Shown here in pieces: positions 31,081 to 40,939 of a DNA stretch of 64,000 nucleotides; within the stretch, counting starts at the first letter, position 1, and every line of letters begins with the position of its first letter. Position numbers and translations under genes: made by a program. Source of the DNA: Saccharomyces uvarum (Eukaryota; Ascomycota; Saccharomycetes; Saccharomycetales; Saccharomycetaceae); contig OX365934.1 in the NCBI GenBank assembly GCA_947243795.1, forward strand, positions 868,001-932,000, written 5' to 3'. Under the pieces are notes generated by a model. The model was not told the DNA's origin. It saw only the letters and a list, made by a program, of their open reading frames with translations, and did not search any database.

Positions 31081-31294
31081 ATATCCCCTATGCTCATTGA
31101 GAAAAGAGGATAAAAAAGTTCCAAAAAATGCGAGGAGCCACAGTAACGGACAGCTTTACCTGTTTAAGTGGAGACAGCACCCGGATGGTTCTGGTAAAAG
31201 GCAAGAACCATGTTCGTTATAAGTTCTGTAGGCAACAAAGTCCCACAGTTCTTGATGCTGACCTCCTTCCGCCATTGAGTCTGTGAAGCTGCTT
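31081..31294 (-). ncRNA. SNR7: U5 spliceosomal snRNA
   Basis: Read on the minus strand the RNA starts AAGCAGCTTCACAG at 31294 and has the universally conserved U5 loop I (GCCTTTTACC, in the GGTTCTTGCCTTTTACC context at about 31190-31206), capped by complementary arms GAACCATG/CATGGTTC-like sequence. An Sm site ATTTTTTGG lies at 31121-31129. The last part (TCTCAATGAGCATAGG) matches the end of the long form, U5L, of about 214 nt; the short form would end about 35 nt earlier. A TATAAAA element (minus strand, 31382-31388) lies about 90 bp upstream of the 5' end, in line with Pol II transcription. The position between TOS2 and PET54 fits S. cerevisiae SNR7. The 5' end is set by similarity; the 3' end is approximate. 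Confidence 0.93.
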
Positions 31295-31381
31295 GGAGAT
31301 TTTAAATATTAATATGTACTAAACGAAATATATTAGGCAGAATTGGAAGGAAGCATTTGACAAAAGTGTTTTCTCTGCGCC

Positions 31382-31388
31382 TTTTATA
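31382..31388 (-). promoter_or_regulatory. TATA element of the U5 snRNA gene
   Basis: TATAAAA on the minus strand, about 90 bp before the U5 5' end at 31294, the usual distance for a yeast Pol II snRNA gene. Confidence 0.6.
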
Positions 31389-31541
31389 GCGATTTCTCCG
31401 CTTCCCCAAAAATTTTCAACTTCGGTTTTCGTGCTCGTTCAGAGTGATAGGAATACCGTGACTACTAACTAGTGCAGGTTTAAAGATCTATTAGCCTAGG
31501 GCAGTCTCTACTTGGACCAGATCATCCATATAGAGACAGGT

Positions 31542-32426
31542 ATGAAGGGCTCTAGTAAAGCTATTAAGCGGGTGCTGGAACACCTGCAATCGACGGGGAG
31601 AGTGCTTGGTACCGTGGAGTCGAAGACTCCTGCTGGAATAAGCGAAGAAGCAGCATTTAGTGGTGGTCATCAGCAACTGCAGGTGAAGAAACCTTTGATC
31701 CTACAGTATAGAAGCTATAACCCCTATTTGGTCAAGGAAGACTTCGTATCGATTTTGCCGGAGAATCAATATAAAAACCGGGGCCAATTTACCAATGGGC
31801 TCGACTTTCAGCTAATCAAGGTGAGGGACCCTAAATATTTCCAGTTCAAAGATCAGTACTACTTGTTGTTTAATGATCATAATTCGCTGGTCGAGTACGC
31901 CGATTTGACGAGACTGTCGCGAATAAATAAAGTTAGGGTAAGAATGAGACCGTTGATGCAGCCCTTACCCAACTTGATGACAAAGTTCCAAAGATATTCA
32001 CAGAATCTACACAATGCATTCCAGTCACCTGAGAAATATTTTGAAGGGCTGACCGAGAAAATTGGTGCAAAGGACATGATCGACGTGACCCAACTGTGGC
32101 GTGTCCTTGATTCAGTTCGTGAGATGGAAAGCAAATCCGTGTTAGTCTGGAACTTACCCTCTGAACTACAGTCGTTTAATATTTTGAACTACTTCTGGTT
32201 TTACAATATAAGATCAAGCTTCAAGATGTACTGGGATGACGAGATGAAGAGAAATCTCCGATTTATATCTTTTGAAAACTCAAACGATGCGTACCGCTTC
32301 AAAAGAAATTACCATGGTTTGCTAGCAAGGGAGTTACTGAACCCGCCGAAAAGGGAGAAAGACACACTCGAGACAAACTCTGTTATAGACGATTCCAAAT
32401 TATTAATTGAACATCTAAACGAATGA
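31542..32426 (+). CDS. PET54: Mitochondrial splicing/translation factor Pet54
   Basis: A 294-residue protein (S. cerevisiae 293) of the mitochondrial inner membrane face that, with Pet111-class partners Pet122 and Pet494, activates COX3 mRNA translation and also helps excise the aI5-beta intron of COX1. The start at 31542 (MKGSSKAIKRVLEHL) matches the S. cerevisiae start; upstream the frame extends only through a TTG. Best conserved are LQYRSYNPYLVKEDF, RGQFTNGLDFQL and NYFWFYNIRSSFKMYWDDEMKRNLRFISFEN, the latter resembling an RRM-like fold. The basic N-terminus suits mitochondrial import. Middle and C-terminal parts diverge strongly from S. cerevisiae, as is common for mitochondrial translation activators. 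Confidence 0.94.
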   Translation: MKGSSKAIKRVLEHLQSTGRVLGTVESKTPAGISEEAAFSGGHQQLQVKKPLILQYRSYNPYLVKEDFVSILPENQYKNRGQFTNGLDFQLIKVRDPKYFQFKDQYYLLFNDHNSLVEYADLTRLSRINKVRVRMRPLMQPLPNLMTKFQRYSQNLHNAFQSPEKYFEGLTEKIGAKDMIDVTQLWRVLDSVREMESKSVLVWNLPSELQSFNILNYFWFYNIRSSFKMYWDDEMKRNLRFISFENSNDAYRFKRNYHGLLARELLNPPKREKDTLETNSVIDDSKLLIEHLNE

Positions 32427-32489
32427 ATGACTTAAATCTTGTATATACGTATACATATACTTATCTTTCTATATATATATATATTCATG

Positions 32490-33839
32490 CTAGAGTTCTC
32501 TCCACGATTCTCTAACCAGCTCCCATTTGGTTGCTTCGTGCATCGGTTTCGAATCACCGTTTCTTAAACTTTCATTTAGTGAATAATGCGTTTTGGCCGT
32601 GTCCTCTTGTTCCTTTTCCAAAATGACAAATTTCTCCCATATCCCTGAGTTTTGCCACACCAGTACCAACGAATCGTCCTGGTCCTGGTTGTTGGCATCT
32701 TGGCACCAGCCAATCTTGCACCTGTCCTTGTAAAATTCATCGTCTTGTGTCGCATTACTGCTATTAGCACTTCTATGGGCGTCAAACAGTGGGTTTTTCA
32801 AATGAGCATTACATATTGACCACACAGAGTCCAAGTATTTGGGTCTCCATAGACCCTTCGGTATATAATTTTTCAGGGGATGGCTTGTACCGTTGTCATG
32901 CGAATGGTCATGCGAGTTTGTTTCAGTATTGTTCGTTTCGAAAATTTGAAAGATATGTAACGTCTGTTTGTTTGATAATGCGGCCAATTTACTACCGTTG
33001 GGGCTAAAACCCATCTCGTAAATGTCTGCCTTGTCCACGCCTCTTCTGAACTCTTTGATCAGAGTGCCATTGTGAGTGCTGAATATTCTTATTAGGGTGC
33101 CCTGGACGGAACATGTAGCTACCATGGTGCCCTGATGGTTCAGTCTGACCAGCTTGATTTGGTTTTTATGGGCTTTGATGATGGAGGTGGGCAAAAGTGC
33201 TGATTCAGTTGGATTTTGAGAGTTATGCTTTAATTGTGATAGGTCGGCTATTTGGACTTGGCCTATACACTTATTTGAAGGAAACGCAATGATTTCGACA
33301 ATCTTGGACTGCGAATGCGATGAGGTCGGTGATTGGAGGTGCTTGCTGATGCAAACCACATAGTCTACAGACCCATTGGAAGGAATGTCCAGAATGGGGC
33401 AGATTCTTTGTGGGTTTGTTTGAAATTGGAAGATTTCTATGGTGTTCTCCAGCACCACCACGATATGGATCCTTGACAGGAAGACGTCCTTGATGGATGA
33501 CATGAACTTCAAAGCGATTGTCTCCTTTTGCAAAAGATCATCCCAAATGATCAGCTTATTCAAGGCATGCCTCGGTCTTTTACCACCTCCGATCAGGGCA
33601 ATGTAGTTTGTGCGATAAAGCATCCGGGTATAGCCTATTCCGGTGCCCCTGGACTGATTAGCCAATGACTCCTTAAACGTCTTCGACAGCTTGTTGGTCA
33701 ATGGATCAGTGTTGAAGATGCGGAACCCATTCTCTAAGGCTACACTGAAACATGAATCATCTTGGTTAAACGAAACGCTTAAAAACTTCGGTTTCCTTCT
33801 GTTAGTGATGGCCTCTCTTATAGGTTGACGAACATCCAT
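32490..33839 (-). CDS. HSV2: PROPPIN phosphoinositide-binding protein Hsv2
   Basis: A 449-residue WD40 beta-propeller of the PROPPIN family (with Atg18 and Atg21) that binds PI3P and PI(3,5)P2 and takes part in piecemeal autophagy of the nucleus. The FRRG motif that forms the two lipid-binding sites is at residues 264-267. Family blocks SFNQDDSCFSVALENGFRIFNTDPL and STHNGTLIKEFRRGVDKADIYEMGFSPNGSKLA are clear. One loop is rich in N, T, S and H (about residues 305-325), as in relatives. Length is one more than in S. cerevisiae. It converges on PET54 with 63 bp between stops. Confidence 0.96.
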   Translation of the reverse strand: MDVRQPIREAITNRRKPKFLSVSFNQDDSCFSVALENGFRIFNTDPLTNKLSKTFKESLANQSRGTGIGYTRMLYRTNYIALIGGGKRPRHALNKLIIWDDLLQKETIALKFMSSIKDVFLSRIHIVVVLENTIEIFQFQTNPQRICPILDIPSNGSVDYVVCISKHLQSPTSSHSQSKIVEIIAFPSNKCIGQVQIADLSQLKHNSQNPTESALLPTSIIKAHKNQIKLVRLNHQGTMVATCSVQGTLIRIFSTHNGTLIKEFRRGVDKADIYEMGFSPNGSKLAALSNKQTLHIFQIFETNNTETNSHDHSHDNGTSHPLKNYIPKGLWRPKYLDSVWSICNAHLKNPLFDAHRSANSSNATQDDEFYKDRCKIGWCQDANNQDQDDSLVLVWQNSGIWEKFVILEKEQEDTAKTHYSLNESLRNGDSKPMHEATKWELVRESWREL

Positions 33840-35221
33840 CTGCCAGCTATATTATTCTATACTTGACTTCTACTACAATCTGTCTTCCTCTTCTTCCCTT
33901 TAACAATAACACGACGCCACATGTTTTTGTAGTAGTAAATATAATATAGGCTTTACGAGCCAGAAAGGAAATGATCACGTGATCAAAGGCATGTCGCGTC
34001 ACCCGCCCATTTTTTTTGGCAAACTATCCTATTATTTCCGTACACACACAATGCCACACGTATCCGTCTATTTCTTCTAACACCAGCCCTATTCTCATTC
34101 AAGTCCAAAGTGATATGTGCGCTACTTACTTCAAGTGCTCTTTGTGATGCGTCTTATTTTCGTTGACCAGTGAATAACTGCCATATTTCTGCGATTTCAC
34201 AGCCGCGGACGCAAAAAAATAACATCAAGACGTTAGACTCATCACCTGTAACCACTACATCAGAATCTAACGCAGTATGCATCTTCAAGGCGTGTGCATG
34301 TGTGTGCACCGGCTATATAAGGGACAGGTTCATTGCTTGTATAGCCCTACTGACTCTCTAGGTGGGTCTTTTTCTCTGTAATCGTAGTACCACGACATAT
34401 ACACTAATATTTGCTTTGAACGAGCTCAACAAGTCTAATCTCAAGCTTCCAGGTGGTGCCACCACAATATATATTAACAAGTAAATACGAATGTATTTCA
34501 ATGGTTGAAAATACGCCCGTGGTGCGATTAATCTTGGTTCGATTATAGTTAGGCAGAAAAGTTTCAAGGTTAAAAAAATGTTTACATTAGCCTTAATAAT
34601 AACTATAGAAATCTTTATTGATAAACTATCTGATAGTGTATAGACAAACCTACTTCGACAGCTGTCATTCTTAATTTGGCAATATCATTTCTCAGCCTCC
34701 TACTGACGTCTTTTACATAGCGTTGCGATTTTATGCATTATTGCTCATTTTGACCGTCTTTTACGTTATATAAAAATGTTATAGCAAGATGATGGATGAT
34801 GTGGAAAGTGGTGGAGTTGTGGAACATGAACTACAATAAGAAACGATGATTGTTAGCATTGCTTGACTCATGCAGCGAAAAGAATGGTACTAGTACCAAT
34901 AAATATATAAATAACAAGCAAATGAAAGTTCATCTCTAAAAGTGGTGAATTCTTCCCTATTGTTTTTGGTTTCTAAACCTTCGCTTTTTCTGACACTATC
35001 ATTTGTTTTTGTATTTTTGGCGTCTGCCTTGATTCTTTTTTAAGGCGTCAAAAAAAAAGGTAAAGGATAATTAGTACTCAAATAATACTTTTACATTCTA
35101 AAACAAAGAAATCATCAAAAACCGTTCCAGGAAGATCAAGGTTTCTTCCTCTAACGAAAAAAACTTGCTTATACACTTTATTCAAAGTTATATAACTTTG
35201 AAACAGAACAAAAAAAATATA
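33840..35221. other. Intergenic HSV2-AMA1; AZR1 absent
   Basis: A 1.38-kb spacer where S. cerevisiae carries AZR1, a 613-residue DHA2-type transporter gene. No frame here encodes the transporter or a recognisable piece; the longest ATG frames are about 60-70 codons without hydrophobic helices. It contains the Cbf1-type palindrome at 33972-33985 and A-rich AMA1 leader sequence. Confidence 0.7.
33972..33985. promoter_or_regulatory. Cbf1-type palindrome upstream of HSV2
   Basis: TGATCACGTGATCA is a perfect 14-bp palindrome containing TCACGTGA, the Cbf1 consensus, 133 bp before the HSV2 start codon. Binding is inferred from the motif. Confidence 0.55.
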
Positions 35222-37101
35222 ATGGCTACACCACATTTAAATTACAGATATAACTCCAGAAACTCAAACAAAAAGGTTAGTTCCAGTGGAAACGCGGTAG
35301 AAGTTGACCGTTTTATTCCCAAGTCGGTGTCGAGAAATGCTTATAAGTCCATTCCGATGTTGAACGGCTTTGATATAAGCTACTCGGAACTTTGTGAGAA
35401 ATCTCCTTCACCTGAGCGGCTATCGTCCCCTGAATTCTTCAACGAACTGAGAAATACAGGCCACTACGAATCAATCAGTGCCATAAACGAATTCTCCATT
35501 TCAAGCATATCTAGTTCTTCTGAAAGTCAAGTTACTAGAGGTGAAAGTGGAGGAGTTTCAAGGAAAGATGATACAAAATTAACTAAAGAACAGAAGAATC
35601 ATAGAAAAAATATTGCCCATTCTCTTGGTTTCCAATTACCTGACCGTGTCTTTACATTCGAGTCTACAAATACTGAAACCCAGGAAAAGAGCCAGATCAT
35701 GAAAAACTGCCTAGCGTCAAGAAGTAGCATCGGAATACAAACAACGTTTGATTTTAGCACTCTATCGCCAGATGTCGCCCGTTATTATATTGCTAATTCA
35801 AACTTAAGATCTGTGTCGCCCCCGAAAAACTTTCAAAGACCTGTTAAAAGGGTCAAATCGCACATTCCATATCGTGTATTGGATGCGCCTTGCTTGAGAA
35901 ATGACTTTTATTCAAATTTAATTTCTTGGTCAAGAACCACAAATAACGTTCTCGTTGGACTCGGTTGTTCCGTGTACATTTGGTCAGAGAACGACGGGGC
36001 AGTGTCTATCTTGGATCACCAATATTTAAGTGAAAAGAGAGATTTGGTGACCTGTGTTTCATTCTGTCCTTATAATAGCTATTTTATCATTGGCACAAAA
36101 TTTGGTCGTATTCTTCTTTATGATCAGAAAGAATTCTTCCATTCCACCAAAAAAGACGAAAAGGAACCCGTCTTTGTTTTTCAAACAGAATCTTTCAAGG
36201 GCATATGCTGCCTAGAATGGTTCAAGCCAGGTGAAGTATGTAAGTTCTTTATTGGAGAAGAAAACGGCAGTGTAAGCCTATTCGAAATCAAGAATTTACA
36301 TTTTCCCTTGAAAAAATGGAACAAAAGACAAAAATACGAGGAAGAAGATCTGATTGGATTAAAGCTTCAATCCACATATCAAGCTCAAGCACAACAAGTT
36401 TGTGGTACGTTTTCAAAAGCTTGCACAAAAGTTTTTACATACCTTTATCCTAACATCACTCATTGTTTTTTTTAAGCTACTAACAAAATGATACTATCAT
36501 AGGCATTTCATTAAATGAACATTCAAACCTGCTTGCGGTTGGTGGAAACGATAATTCCTGTAGTTTGTGGGATATTTCGAACTTAGAAAAACCAGTAAAG
36601 AAGTTTGTACTTCCCCATAAAGCAGCAGTGAAGGCCATTGCATTCTGCCCCTGGTCGAAGTCTCTATTAGCCACGGGGGGTGGAAGCAAAGACAGATGTA
36701 TCAAGTTCTGGCATACGTCAACTGGCACACTACTGGATGAGATTTATACGTCGGGACAAGTCACTTCTTTAATATGGTCGTTAAGACATAAACAAATCGT
36801 GGCGACTTTTGGGTTTGGTGATACTAAGAATCCTGTGTTGATAACGCTCTATTCGTATCCGAAATTATTAAAGCTGCTTGAGGTGAGATCACCAAGTCCA
36901 CTACGTGTACTCAGCGCGGTAATATCTCCGACTTCCACAGCGATTTGCGTTGCCACTAATGATGAGACAATAAGATTTTATGAATTATGGAATGACAAAG
37001 AAGAAGTAATTAATGAGATTCAAGAAAGTGGGATTTACGGGTCTAACATTATAGAGTACATGGAGGGAATCGAAACAACTGATAACAAAAGAATAAGGTA
37101 A
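35222..37101 (+). CDS. AMA1: Meiosis-specific APC/C activator Ama1, spliced
   Basis: Two exons, 35222-36404 and 36503-37101, encode 593 residues, the same as S. cerevisiae Ama1, a Cdc20/Cdh1-type activator that directs the anaphase-promoting complex in meiosis and spore formation. A C-box-like DRFIPKSVSRN lies near residues 28-40. WD40 repeats fill the second half, starting about SHIPYRVLDAPCLRNDFYSNLISWS, and the C-terminus ends in the IR tail (KRIR) that docks on the APC/C. Splicing joins VC and ISLNEH through a Gly codon split after its first base. Without splicing, translation stops at 36475, 23 codons into the intron, so the product depends on the meiotic splicing factor Mer1 in S. cerevisiae. 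Confidence 0.96.
36405..36502 (+). other. AMA1 intron (98 nt), Mer1-regulated type
   Basis: The 5' splice site is GTACGT, not the standard GTATGT; the branch point TACTAAC is at 36478-36484 and the 3' AG ends at 36502. ATACCTTT at 36439-36446 matches the Mer1 enhancer AYACCCTY at seven of eight positions. The S. cerevisiae AMA1 intron has the same unusual 5' site. Confidence 0.92.
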
Positions 37102-37510
37102 TATAAAAAAGAGGATGCGTTCGTTATGCACTCAAAGAAAAAACTGCTGGTAACAGTTAAGGAACACCAAAAATATACATATGCGAGAAAAATTCAATAC
37201 ATAAAAAAGAAGTAGGTGCCACATACGTTTGGTCCACCTAGAGTAGCACACTAAATAACTAAATAATTTTACTTACAAACATCAAAAAAATCCTACCTGT
37301 AGGTTGATTTGTGACGTTTTCGATCCGATCAGTTTAAAGCAGCGAAGGGTCGGTCCGGTCCTTCTTGAAAATAAAGATAATAAATGAAATCGGGAAATAA
37401 TAAATGATGTTCAAGAGGCACCGAAAGGCGTAAAAGAAACCAGTGCGCACGGAACTGTTTACGTAGTCTATAACAAAGACGAGTACGAATCCAGTGACAT
37501 TGAACCAATA
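37102..37510. other. Intergenic AMA1-DIE2
   Basis: AT-rich spacer, DIE2 promoter. A minus-strand frame overlapping the DIE2 start (37334-37576) is a shadow, not a gene. Nothing else seen. Confidence 0.5.
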
Positions 37511-39088
37511 ATGGATGCGAAGGAAAATACCGCTAACGATAACAATGATGTATTGGACGAAGAACCAGCTATTCAATTAATCGCTCCAGGAATAGCGAGA
37601 AACCTAACACAAGAAGTCATTATCGATATATTTTGTAATGTAGTTTTTTATCCACTACTTTTACTATACTTCGTTCTCACTTTCCGTTACGTGACATCGA
37701 AGATTGTACCTTATGAATTTATAGATGAAAAATTTCACATTGGCCAAACGTTGACTTATTTGAAAGGTAATTGGGCTCAATGGGACCCTAAGATAACCAC
37801 ACCTCCTGGCCTGTATCTTTTAGGCTTCATAAACTATCACTGCATAAAACCAATTTTCCAATCATGGAGCACGTTAACCATATTACGATTAGTTAATTTA
37901 TTTGGTGGGGCGATAGTTTTCCCCATCGTAGTACTCAGACCAATATTTCTTTTCAATGCATTGGGGTTCTGGCCCGTTTCGTTGATGTGTTTCCCACTAA
38001 TAACAACGTATTATTACTTGTACTACACTGATGTATGGTCTACGATTTTAATACTACAATCTCTTAACTGTGTGTTGACGTTACCATTTGGACCTGTAAA
38101 GAGCATATGGTTGAGTGCTTTTTTTGCTGGCATAAGTTGTCTCTTCAGACAAACAAATATAATATGGACGGGATTCATAATGGTCCTTGCTGTGGAGCGT
38201 CCTGCTATTTTACAAAAGCAGTTCAATACGCACACTTTTAATAATTATTTGAAGTTATTCATCCATGGGATTGACGATTTCTCACACCTAGTGTTACCTT
38301 ACATGATAAATTTTGTTCTGTTTTTCATTTATCTGGTTTGGAACAGATCGATTACATTAGGTGATAAATCTAGTCATTCAGCTGGTTTACACTTAGTGCA
38401 ACTATTTTATTGTTTCACATTTATCACCGTTTTCAGTTTACCCATATGGATTTCTCGTAATTTTTTGAAGCTATACAAAATAAGAATAAAAGGGAAGCCA
38501 GTTCAAACATTTTTTGAGTTTATTAGCATCATGCTAGTTATTAGATACTTCACGAAAGTTCACCCATTTTTATTAGCAGATAATAGACACTACACATTTT
38601 ATCTTTTCAGAAGGCTGATTGGCAGTAAAAGTAGACTAATCAAGTATTTTTTAATGACGCCAATCTATCATTTTTCCACTTTTGCATACCTGGAAGTAAT
38701 GAGACCCAACCAGCTCGCCTTCCACCCGATTACCCCACTTCCCATCAAGGAAGCAATACATTTACCCATACAATTGACACATGTGTCATGGACCGCTTTG
38801 ATATTATGTACCATGGTAACTATTGTTCCATCTCCCTTATTTGAACCTCGTTATTATATCTTGCCATATTTCTTTTGGAGAATATTTATTACGTGCAGCT
38901 GTGAGCCGTTAATAAAAGATTTGAAACCCGCCAAAGAAAACGAGACTCCAATAACTGTGAGTAGTACGAGGAGATTGTTTATGGAATTTTTATGGTTTAT
39001 GCTATTCAACATTGTGACTTTAGTTATTTTTTCAAAATTTTCTTTTCCTTGGGCTACTGAACCCTATCTGCAAAGAATCATATGGTGA
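37511..39088 (+). CDS. DIE2: Alpha-1,2-glucosyltransferase Die2/Alg10
   Basis: A 525-residue multi-span ER enzyme, the same length as in S. cerevisiae, that adds the third and last glucose from dolichyl-phosphate-glucose to the lipid-linked oligosaccharide for N-glycosylation. The first lumenal loop after helix 1 has the family block [35 protein letters not shown] with acidic residues expected for catalysis in this GT-C type enzyme. About ten or more hydrophobic helices follow, with the [16 protein letters not shown] and [21 protein letters not shown] blocks that mark ALG10 proteins. It converges on SMI1, 318 bp apart. Confidence 0.96.
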   Translation: MDAKENTANDNNDVLDEEPAIQLIAPGIARNLTQEVIIDIFCNVVFYPLLLLYFVLTFRYVTSKIVPYEFIDEKFHIGQTLTYLKGNWAQWDPKITTPPGLYLLGFINYHCIKPIFQSWSTLTILRLVNLFGGAIVFPIVVLRPIFLFNALGFWPVSLMCFPLITTYYYLYYTDVWSTILILQSLNCVLTLPFGPVKSIWLSAFFAGISCLFRQTNIIWTGFIMVLAVERPAILQKQFNTHTFNNYLKLFIHGIDDFSHLVLPYMINFVLFFIYLVWNRSITLGDKSSHSAGLHLVQLFYCFTFITVFSLPIWISRNFLKLYKIRIKGKPVQTFFEFISIMLVIRYFTKVHPFLLADNRHYTFYLFRRLIGSKSRLIKYFLMTPIYHFSTFAYLEVMRPNQLAFHPITPLPIKEAIHLPIQLTHVSWTALILCTMVTIVPSPLFEPRYYILPYFFWRIFITCSCEPLIKDLKPAKENETPITVSSTRRLFMEFLWFMLFNIVTLVIFSKFSFPWATEPYLQRIIW

Positions 39089-39406
39089 TCGAATGCTGAT
39101 TAAAGCTTCGAACAGGCTTCACATAAATGTTTAGTATTGGCTGGACGGCCAACTGTTTTGTATATATACTATTATAATCCATAGTAATCACCAAATTTTG
39201 CAACAACAAAATTTTCTCTATTGCCAGTGACTCGTGCGTGGTCTTCCACACGTCAATTAACATAGAAGACTTGTGACATATATGATTACTTGTACACATT
39301 TCTTAATAGTCAAAAACCTACATAAAACAATTTAGGGGAAATAAATACAGTCTACAAATTATTTTTTTTGTGCTTCATTGCTGTTGAATGTTAATTATGA
39401 TATTTC
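39089..39406. other. Convergent intergenic DIE2-SMI1
   Basis: 3'-end region shared by DIE2 and SMI1, AT-rich, with TATATA at about 39163 as a possible polyadenylation efficiency element. No gene seen. Confidence 0.5.
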
Positions 39407-40939
39407 TCATAGGGCGATGTTTTCGAATTCTTCTCTTACTTTACGAACTTTACCATCATCATCATCTCCTTCCTTCTTTTCCTCTTCTTCCTTTTTGGTG
39501 GTTACTTCACCTATATCGTTATTATCGTTATCGTCTTTTTTTGGTTCAGCGAAATCTTCTTCTTTAACATCTTCGCTTTCTTCTACCACTGCTTCTTCTT
39601 GTTCTTCATTTTTCTTTTGTTCGGCCTTGGTTTCTGGCTCTACTTGACCAATTTCCTCTGTTACTGTAGCCCTAGCTTCCACTCCAGTGGAGTTTGAAGC
39701 TTCATTAGGTGCGTTTGTAGCATGTTTTGAAAGTTCGCCATCTGGAATAGATTTTGCGTTAGCACTGTCAATATCTTCATCCTTTATAGATTCGTCACCA
39801 AAAGTGGAGGGTTGCTCGTTTGTTACTGGCGCCTCCGGTTTATCTTGCGCACCAGGGACGTATTTTTGCTGTTGTAGGGGTGGTTCAGGTTGAGGTTTTT
39901 GTTGCTGTAATTTCAAGTTTTCTTGATATTTTACCCAAGCTCTTCTTTTCAAAACCTCAAAATAATCCTGTATGGGCCCATTAGATTTTTTATCTCTAAA
40001 GACCAACTCACCATCACCGCTTAAGTAATCATCGTTGTCATCTACCAAGTACCAATTACCAGCTTCCAAGTCGTTGGCAAACAATAGTAAGAACTCTCCC
40101 CAATTCCCAGCAACGACGAATTTAGTGTCAAAGTCTCTACCAAATGTTATGACTTGAGCATATTTACCGTTGGGACCAGGTGCCAAGTCTACACCGATAT
40201 GGTTACCAGCATTATCCGATATTAATGGAATCCAAGCAGGATGAGCATATACCGGTTGTACAGCATTTGGTGGAATGGATTTTTGATCTGGGATGTTTGG
40301 TAGCTTAAACTTGTTACTGTTTAGTCTTTCCATGGATGAAGAGGAACCCGTGGATTTGACGTGTGATAAGCCTTGTTGAGATTTTTTGTTCAGATTCTTT
40401 GCGACGTTTCTCCAAGCTTGAGTCATGGCTACAACCTGGTCTAAAGTCATTAATTCGAATCCGTAGAACAAGCCTGAAGTACCGGTCATCGAGTCCAAAT
40501 CTTCTTGCCCATCATGAATTCTGAAGGAGGCCTTCACCGAACTGGGAAAGCTGACTTCCAAATCTTCCTCTGCATGAGTGATATCGTTTTGGGTGCAAGG
40601 GTCACTCAAAGTTGCATTTAAGTCTGGATTATGTTCATTGGTCCAGAATTCGATGTGTCTCCAAGCCAAGAGAGCTTCAGAAACACCATCATTGGAATCT
40701 GCGGAGGAAAATTCATCAATGTTTATATCATTAGATGGTGTACCATTTTGGAATCCCATGCTCATTTCTTCATCCACGCTATTCAAATGCATTTGCGAGG
40801 GATTAGCTTGTTCACTGTTACTGTCCAGACGTTTGCCCATGTTAAAAGTAGGAGATTGATCGGGGTTATACTCCGCATAGTGGTCGTCAGTGCTGAGAGA
40901 ATACACCCATTCTTTTACTTTTCTTTTGAACGAATCCAT
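39407..40939 (-). CDS. SMI1: Cell wall regulator Smi1/Knr4
   Basis: A 510-residue protein (S. cerevisiae 505), founding member of the SMI1/KNR4 (SUKH) fold. It coordinates cell wall synthesis with growth, binding Slt2 and acting with the cell integrity and calcineurin pathways. A disordered N-terminal part of about 80 residues with [13 protein letters not shown] leads into the SUKH core, including the [24 protein letters not shown] and [36 protein letters not shown] blocks, then a long C-terminal tail rich in Gln, Pro, Glu and Lys that is expected to be disordered. The acidic/lysine repeats near the C-terminus vary in length between species. It is divergent from BNS1. Confidence 0.96.
   Translation of the reverse strand: MDSFKRKVKEWVYSLSTDDHYAEYNPDQSPTFNMGKRLDSNSEQANPSQMHLNSVDEEMSMGFQNGTPSNDINIDEFSSADSNDGVSEALLAWRHIEFWTNEHNPDLNATLSDPCTQNDITHAEEDLEVSFPSSVKASFRIHDGQEDLDSMTGTSGLFYGFELMTLDQVVAMTQAWRNVAKNLNKKSQQGLSHVKSTGSSSSMERLNSNKFKLPNIPDQKSIPPNAVQPVYAHPAWIPLISDNAGNHIGVDLAPGPNGKYAQVITFGRDFDTKFVVAGNWGEFLLLFANDLEAGNWYLVDDNDDYLSGDGELVFRDKKSNGPIQDYFEVLKRRAWVKYQENLKLQQQKPQPEPPLQQQKYVPGAQDKPEAPVTNEQPSTFGDESIKDEDIDSANAKSIPDGELSKHATNAPNEASNSTGVEARATVTEEIGQVEPETKAEQKKNEEQEEAVVEESEDVKEEDFAEPKKDDNDNNDIGEVTTKKEEEEKKEGDDDDGKVRKVREEFENIAL

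Noticed and set aside
34525-34545. GGTTCGATTA, resembling a tRNA B box
   Set aside because: The last bases do not fit the B box, no A box or acceptor stem can be built around it.
39378-39647. Ser-rich 89-codon frame opposite the SMI1 end
   Set aside because: It mirrors the Glu/Lys-rich SMI1 tail on the other strand (GAA/GAG read as TTC/CTC/TCT) and is a shadow.
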